Positions 60,001 through 64,000 of a stretch of DNA of 64,000 nt are shown piece after piece; position 1 is the stretch's first letter; each line of letters starts with the position of its first letter. The stretch is from Paraburkholderia sp. BL9I2N2. Lineage in GTDB: Bacteria; Pseudomonadota; Gammaproteobacteria; Burkholderiales; Burkholderiaceae. Both the position numbers and the translations under genes were made by a program. The stretch spans positions 1,798,001-1,862,000 of the forward strand of contig NZ_SMGP01000002.1 in NCBI RefSeq assembly GCF_004339745.1, given 5' to 3'. Under the pieces are notes generated by a model, which had not been told where the DNA came from, ran no database searches, and saw nothing but the letters and a program-made list of their open reading frames with translations.

Positions 60001-60588
60001 TCACTCACTCGCCGCGCCATTCGCCACGGCGTCCACCTCGAACGCATCGCCCGTGGCAAAGAACGTCCCGCCAGCCACGTAGTGGCAGGTGCGCAGATCG
60101 GGATCGTCGCCGAAGTGCCAGCGGTTGTTCGAGTACACGCGGCTATCCGCATACGCCGCGACCACTTCGCCGATGATCAGATCGTGACGCTGGCTATCGT
60201 CTGGAATGACTTTGCACTCCATCCACGTGATGCAACCCGCGAGCATGGGCACGTCGATCTGTTGCGCGGGGAACGTCTCCAGGTCGAAGGCGGCAAACTT
60301 GTCGAGTTCGGTGCCCGCGTTCGAGCCCACCGCCAGCGTTTGCGCAGCGAATCCCCGGCTCGGCAGTTGCAGTCCGAACACGCCGCTCGCCTCGATCAGT
60401 TGTCGCGTGAGCGTGCGGCTATCCACCACCACGACCACCTTCGGCGGATTGAAGTCGAGCGGCATCGCCCACGACGCCGCCATCACGTTCGAGCGGCCAC
60501 CGTGCGCGCTGGTGATGATCGTAACCGGTCCATGATTCAGTAGCTGCGTGGCCCGCGGCAAGGCTACGGGTTCTCGGGTGACTTTCAT
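60001..60588 (-). CDS. flavin reductase family protein
   Basis: 195 residues of the split-barrel FMN-binding fold: GPVTIITSAHGGRSNVMAASWAMPLDFNPPKVVVVVDSRTLTRQLIEASG and VFGLQLP, then CHYVAGGTFFATGD. It binds FMN or FAD and may supply reduced flavin to a partner or act as an oxidoreductase itself. Single gene, convergent with the GNAT region. Confidence 0.9.
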   Translation of the reverse strand: MKVTREPVALPRATQLLNHGPVTIITSAHGGRSNVMAASWAMPLDFNPPKVVVVVDSRTLTRQLIEASGVFGLQLPSRGFAAQTLAVGSNAGTELDKFAAFDLETFPAQQIDVPMLAGCITWMECKVIPDDSQRHDLIIGEVVAAYADSRVYSNNRWHFGDDPDLRTCHYVAGGTFFATGDAFEVDAVANGAASE

Positions 60589-60710
60589 ACGTAGGTTCCG
60601 CGTCAGATGAATGAGAGTGATTGTAGCGGCGGGGCTCGATGCGCGCTGCGCGCGCCACTGCGTGTCGATTTAGGCGAGAATGAAAAACCGTCGAACTCAT
60701 TGGAGAGACC

Positions 60711-60767
60711 GTGCGCATCGCCTGCCTGCATCCCCCTGACAGCAACATCGCCCTGCTCGCGAACTGA
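60711..60767 (+). pseudogene. 18-codon N-terminal remnant or upstream ORF
   Basis: GTG with GGAG five bases upstream opens an 18-codon frame reading MRIACLHPPDSNIALLAN, then stops 8 bases before the kinase start. It resembles the N-terminus (MRIACLHTADSN) that I recall from an Asp/Glu racemase-like family, so the rest of that gene has been replaced. It may now serve as an upstream ORF that couples translation to the kinase. Confidence 0.4.
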
Positions 60768-60774
60768 AGCTCAA

Positions 60775-61581
60775 ATGTTCACCGAGTACATCGTCAAATG
60801 GGATCTGCAGCAGGATGGCGAGCCGATTCGCACGCACAGCAGCCGGCTCCTGCCCGTGCGCCGATACGGCATTCCCGCGATGCTAAAAGTCGCGCAGGAA
60901 CCCGAAGATAAATTCGGCGCGTGGCTGATGGTCTGGTGGGACGGCGAAGGCGCGGCCCGCGTACTCGCCCACGATGCCGACGCTCTCCTGCTGGAGCGTG
61001 CGCAAAGCAGCCACACGCTAGCGGACCTGGCGCGCACCGGCAACAGCGACGCCGACGACCGCGCCATCGACATTCTCTGCGCCACCGCCGCGCGCCTCCA
61101 CGCGCCGCGAAACAAACCGCTTCCCGAATTGATCGATTTGCCACGCTGGTTCGCGAGCCTCTGGCCCGCCGCGCAAAAATACGGTGGCTGGTTGCAGAAC
61201 AGCGCCACGGTCGCGCAAGCCTTGCTCGCCGCGCCGCAAGAACTGGTGGTATTGCACGGTGACATCCACCACGGCAACGTGCTGGATTTCGGCCCGCGCG
61301 GCTGGCTGGCCATCGACCCGAAAGGCCTCTGCGGCGAACGCGGATTCGACTACGCAAACATTTTCTGCAATCCGGACGCCGAGTCGGCATTGCGACCGGG
61401 ATGGTTCAAGCGTCGCGTCGAAAGAGTGGCGCAACATGCCGGGTTCGATCGGCGCCGTTTGCTGCAATGGATATTGGCGTGGTCCGGTTTGTCCGCGGCG
61501 TGGATTCTCGAGACGGGCGAGACGCCCGACATCGATACGGAGATCGGCAAGCTGGCTGCCGAAGCGCTCGAGCGCGGGTAA
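60775..61581 (+). CDS. aminoglycoside/hydroxyurea phosphotransferase family kinase
   Basis: 268 residues. The catalytic loop HGDIHHGNVLDFGPRGWLAIDPKGLCGERGFDYANIFCNPD is that of the APH(6)/StrB and hydroxyurea phosphotransferase group. It keeps the catalytic Asp and the metal-binding Asp. LLPVRRYGIPAMLKVA holds the ATP Lys. It phosphorylates a small hydroxylated compound; an antibiotic substrate is possible but not shown. The ATG at 60775 has no clear ribosome site and may rely on coupling to the upstream ORF. Confidence 0.87.
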   Translation: MFTEYIVKWDLQQDGEPIRTHSSRLLPVRRYGIPAMLKVAQEPEDKFGAWLMVWWDGEGAARVLAHDADALLLERAQSSHTLADLARTGNSDADDRAIDILCATAARLHAPRNKPLPELIDLPRWFASLWPAAQKYGGWLQNSATVAQALLAAPQELVVLHGDIHHGNVLDFGPRGWLAIDPKGLCGERGFDYANIFCNPDAESALRPGWFKRRVERVAQHAGFDRRRLLQWILAWSGLSAAWILETGETPDIDTEIGKLAAEALERG

Positions 61582-61596
61582 GGTCAGACAGATCGG

Positions 61597-61617
61597 GGCG
61601 GCAACTCGCGAGCCGCC
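61597..61617. terminator. hairpin between convergent genes
   Basis: GGCGGC, a 9-base loop and GCCGCC lie between the kinase stop and the stop of the gene at 61631. Short stem, no T run. Confidence 0.35.
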
Positions 61618-61630
61618 GCCCGGGCGTACA

Positions 61631-61963
61631 TCAGTGCGGCGCTTTGCCGTTGGGCACAGCGTCCAGTGGCTTGTGCTGTTCCTCGCCGAGTCCCGGGAAG
61701 AACGCGTTCCACGCGGCGCGCACGCCTTGGGCCGCGGTGGCCTCGGCGGCAATCGATTCGGTCTCGCCTTCGCCGGCTTTCGATGGATCGGCGGACAAGC
61801 CGCGCCAGTGTGTAAATACCAGCAACGGTTTCTCGGTCCATACGCCGTCGCCAAACTTCGCAAAAGCCGTGTCCCCGCTCGTCAACTGCACCTCGTACCA
61901 GCCTTCACGGACGGGCGTGTGGGCCTCAAGCTCAAACCACGGGGTCGGTTCGATTTCCTTCAT
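61631..61963 (-). CDS. hypothetical cytoplasmic protein
   Basis: 110 residues from ATG 61963, with GGAG five bases upstream. The N-terminal part reads WFELEAHTPVREGWYEVQLTSGDTAFAKFGDGVWTEKPLLVFTHWRGL, a compact beta-rich segment of the kind found in many Burkholderia hypothetical proteins. The tail is rich in Ala and Glu. No signal peptide or known catalytic motif. An ATG at 62017 would add 18 residues without a ribosome site. Confidence 0.7.
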   Translation of the reverse strand: MKEIEPTPWFELEAHTPVREGWYEVQLTSGDTAFAKFGDGVWTEKPLLVFTHWRGLSADPSKAGEGETESIAAEATAAQGVRAAWNAFFPGLGEEQHKPLDAVPNGKAPH

Positions 61964-62190
61964 GTCGTCTCCGGTCGATAGATCGTCATAGATAACCACA
62001 ACAAAGGCATTCTTCATGCCCGAGCCAACAGCGACCCGGCGAGCGCTTGCGGCACCGCATATCACGCGATGTTGCAGTGCGGCGAGTGCGACATGAGCTG
62101 CGGGCGATCCGTCGATGACGCACACTCCGAAATCGCCGCGCATAAGCGACACGATAGCGCGACATGGGCCACGCGGACAAACGCAAAAAG

Positions 62191-63714
62191 TTACACGCGC
62201 ATCTTCGTGGCCGATTGCCTGGCCGGCTGACGCTTCGGCTTGCCGTCCAACTCGGCCACCAGCCCGGCCAGCACACGGATTGCCGGCGCCAGCCGCTCAG
62301 CCGGCGTACTGCCGTAGCCGATCACGAGCCCATTCGTCTCCGCGCACGGCTGTAACGCGAAACCGGATAGCGCGCGCGGATTGAGCCCGTGAGCGAGCGC
62401 GCGTTCGGCGAGGGTCTGATCGTCGATGCGCGGCGGCAAGCGCAGCGTCAGATGCATGCCGCAATTGCCGCCGAGAATCTGCGACGGTGCGAAATGCGCG
62501 CTCAGCGCATCGCGCAATGCCTGCTGGCGCTCGCGATACAGACGCCGCATGCGCCCGAGATGCCGCCCGAACTCGCCGCTCTCGATGAACTGCGCCAGCG
62601 CCAGTTGCTCCAGCCGATGCCCGCCGCGCAGCATCTCCTGCACAGCGACAGCGGTGTGCGCGGCGATCGGACGCGGCAGCACCACAAAGCCGATGCGCAG
62701 CGCCGGAAACATCGTTTTGCTGAACGAGCCGACGTACAACACCGGCGCGTCCTCGACCAGCCCTTGCATGCTGGCGATCGGCTCGCCGGTGTGGCGGAAC
62801 TCGCCGTCGTAATCGTCCTCGATCAGCCACGCGCCGCTGCGCCGCGCCTGAGCGATCAGCTCCAGACGGCGCGCCACCGACAGCACCGAGCCCGTCGGAT
62901 ACTGATGCGCGGGCGACGTGTAGACCAGCGTGGGTGGCTGCGTGCGCCACGCGTCGGATGGCACCGCCATGCCTTCGGTGTCGACGGGGATCGGCAGCGT
63001 GGTCAGGTCGCCCAGATTGAACGCGGCTTTCGCGCCGCGATAGCCGGGGTCCTCGACCCATGCGACGTCGCCGGGATTGGTGAAGAGGCGCACGCACAGG
63101 TTCAGCGCCTCCTGCGCGCCCTCGGTGATCACCACTTGCGAGCCTTCGCAGCGCACGCCGCGCGCCATTCGCAAGTGCGCGGCGATGGCGTCGCGCAACG
63201 CCGGCTCGCCGGCCGGCGTGCCGTAGCCGAGCGCGAGGGGCAGCGCACGCTCCATCGAGCGTTCAAGTGCGCGCCGCCACGCGGTCACCGGGAAACGGTC
63301 CAAGGCGGGGGTGCCGGGCGTCAGAGGCAAAGTGTTGTCGGCGTGGGTGCGCGTGGCCGCGAACTGCCCGACGCGCGCCGCGTAGGCCACCTCCGGCGCG
63401 GCAGGGTGCGAGCGCGGCTCGCCGCGGGCGGATGGGCTGGAGAGTGGGCTCACGCGCGTGCCCTTCTTGTCGGCGACCACATAACCGACCGCGGCCAGAT
63501 GCTCGTACGCGATCACCACCGTGTTGCGCGACACGCCCATTTCCGCAGCCAGCAGGCGCGACGACGGCAGCAGCGATCCCGCCGGCAAACGCCCAGCGAG
63601 AATCGCCTGCTGCAAGCGCTCGATTAGTTGTTTTTGCAGCGGCTCGGGCTTTGCGCCGCTGCCGGCGGCCGTCGATGCAGCCGGGCTGGCAAGCGGGCCA
63701 ATGATCTCGATCAT
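62191..63714 (-). CDS. MocR/PdxR-type regulator (GntR wHTH-aminotransferase fusion)
   Basis: 507 residues. N-terminal GntR winged helix: LQKQLIERLQQAILAGRLPAGSLLPSSRLLAAEMGVSRNTVVIAYEHLAAVGYV. A linker leads to a class I aminotransferase fold with EDDYDGEFRH and the PLP Lys in YVGSFSKTMFPALRIGFVVLP. MocR proteins use PLP as a sensor, often of vitamin B6 or amino-acid metabolism. Start 63714 leaves 108 bases for the divergent promoter; ATG 63786 is an alternative. It probably controls the neighbouring GNAT gene. Confidence 0.9.
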   Translation of the reverse strand: MIEIIGPLASPAASTAAGSGAKPEPLQKQLIERLQQAILAGRLPAGSLLPSSRLLAAEMGVSRNTVVIAYEHLAAVGYVVADKKGTRVSPLSSPSARGEPRSHPAAPEVAYAARVGQFAATRTHADNTLPLTPGTPALDRFPVTAWRRALERSMERALPLALGYGTPAGEPALRDAIAAHLRMARGVRCEGSQVVITEGAQEALNLCVRLFTNPGDVAWVEDPGYRGAKAAFNLGDLTTLPIPVDTEGMAVPSDAWRTQPPTLVYTSPAHQYPTGSVLSVARRLELIAQARRSGAWLIEDDYDGEFRHTGEPIASMQGLVEDAPVLYVGSFSKTMFPALRIGFVVLPRPIAAHTAVAVQEMLRGGHRLEQLALAQFIESGEFGRHLGRMRRLYRERQQALRDALSAHFAPSQILGGNCGMHLTLRLPPRIDDQTLAERALAHGLNPRALSGFALQPCAETNGLVIGYGSTPAERLAPAIRVLAGLVAELDGKPKRQPARQSATKMRV

Positions 63715-63822
63715 CGCGGCTGGACCTATCAAATGACGTTGTCGTGGATCTTTTGAACATACCACGTTTGCCGTATCGTTCTCCATCATCGACGATCATT
63801 CGTAACCGCCAGGAGAACAGAC

Positions 63823-64000
63823 ATGGAACCCAGACGTAACGCGTTCGACCAACCGATCGGCACCCCCGTGCCGGGCTGGAACGGCGCGCAAGCGCCTGGC
63901 CGCGAGCCGCTGGTGGGCCGCTATTGCCGGATCGAACCCGTGCACGTGGAGCGTCATGCCGAGGATCTATACGACGCGTACAGCTCGGCCGCCGATGGCC
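63823..64000 (+). CDS. GNAT N-acetyltransferase, 5' part
   Basis: AGGAG lies upstream of the ATG. The first 59 codons (NAFDQPIGTPVPGWNGAQAP, then GRYCRIEPVHVERHAEDLYDAY) match the start of a RimJ/RimL-like GNAT family usually annotated as GNAT or DUF of about 230 residues. It runs off the window edge. Divergent from the MocR gene, a typical regulator-target pair. Confidence 0.8.
   Translation, partial: MEPRRNAFDQPIGTPVPGWNGAQAPGREPLVGRYCRIEPVHVERHAEDLYDAYSSAADG

Noticed and set aside
1..64000. CRISPR arrays, tRNA or rRNA genes, insertion sequences, prophage or integrase genes
   Set aside because: I looked for regular repeats, cloverleaf patterns, transposase motifs and attachment-site repeats on both strands and saw none that I could support.

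Overview
The window looks like a piece of a Burkholderiaceae chromosome (Paraburkholderia, Caballeronia or Burkholderia type). The evidence is high GC, typical family proteins (a Burkholderia-type porin, DUF4148 and DUF3563 proteins, FUSC, MocR) and many LysR- or MarR-controlled aromatic-catabolism islands. I see no tRNA, rRNA, CRISPR array, insertion sequence or phage gene. All assignments come from reading the sequence and from knowledge of the families; no database search was run.

Layout. (1) 1-2.4 kb: the end of an alpha/beta hydrolase, a tiny DUF3563 gene and a porin. (2) 2.6-9.5 kb: a plus-strand oxygenase operon with bacteriohemerythrin, a VanB-type reductase, two paralogous Rieske oxygenases, an SDR, an HSL-type esterase and a MarR regulator. 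The porin/hemerythrin divergent region carries two copies of a TTCC(R/Y)(R/Y)GGAA palindrome. (3) 9.5-15.5 kb: an NAD(P)H oxidoreductase beside a wrecked LysR gene, a DUF4148 protein, an aldehyde dehydrogenase, a FUSC exporter and a MEKHLA protein. (4) 15.6-25.1 kb: an acyl-CoA island with enoyl-CoA hydratase, SDR, a double-domain family III CoA-transferase, a SnoaL-like protein, LysR, thiolase and an MHS transporter split by a one-base frameshift. (5) 25.1-38.3 kb: LysR plus an SDR lacking its catalytic pair, then a nitrogen-compound island: NCS1 permease, M20 deacetylase, DUF1028, a Rid protein, FMO, LysR, a CntA-like Rieske oxygenase and a polyamine-type ABC importer. (6) 38.5-48.2 kb: a tightly coupled operon that matches the aerobic 2-aminobenzoyl-CoA (anthranilate) pathway: monooxygenase/reductase fusion, SDR, MarR, enoyl-CoA hydratase, acyl-CoA dehydrogenase, thioesterase, Rid protein, CoA ligase and a dienelactone-hydrolase fusion. 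(7) 48.3-54.3 kb: GST, DHA2 exporter, AraC/GyrI regulator and a large lipoprotein. (8) 54.3-57.8 kb: a decayed stretch with remnants of AlkB, a molybdenum hydroxylase and VgrG. (9) 57.8-64 kb: an editing-less threonyl-tRNA synthetase, GNAT, flavin reductase, small-molecule kinase, MocR and another GNAT.

The most striking find is upstream of the extra threonyl-tRNA synthetase. A 28-codon reading frame carries six consecutive threonine codons and is followed by mutually exclusive RNA pairings that end in a GC-rich terminator hairpin. This is the layout of ribosome-mediated transcription attenuation, and it suggests that the synthetase is induced when charged tRNA-Thr runs short.
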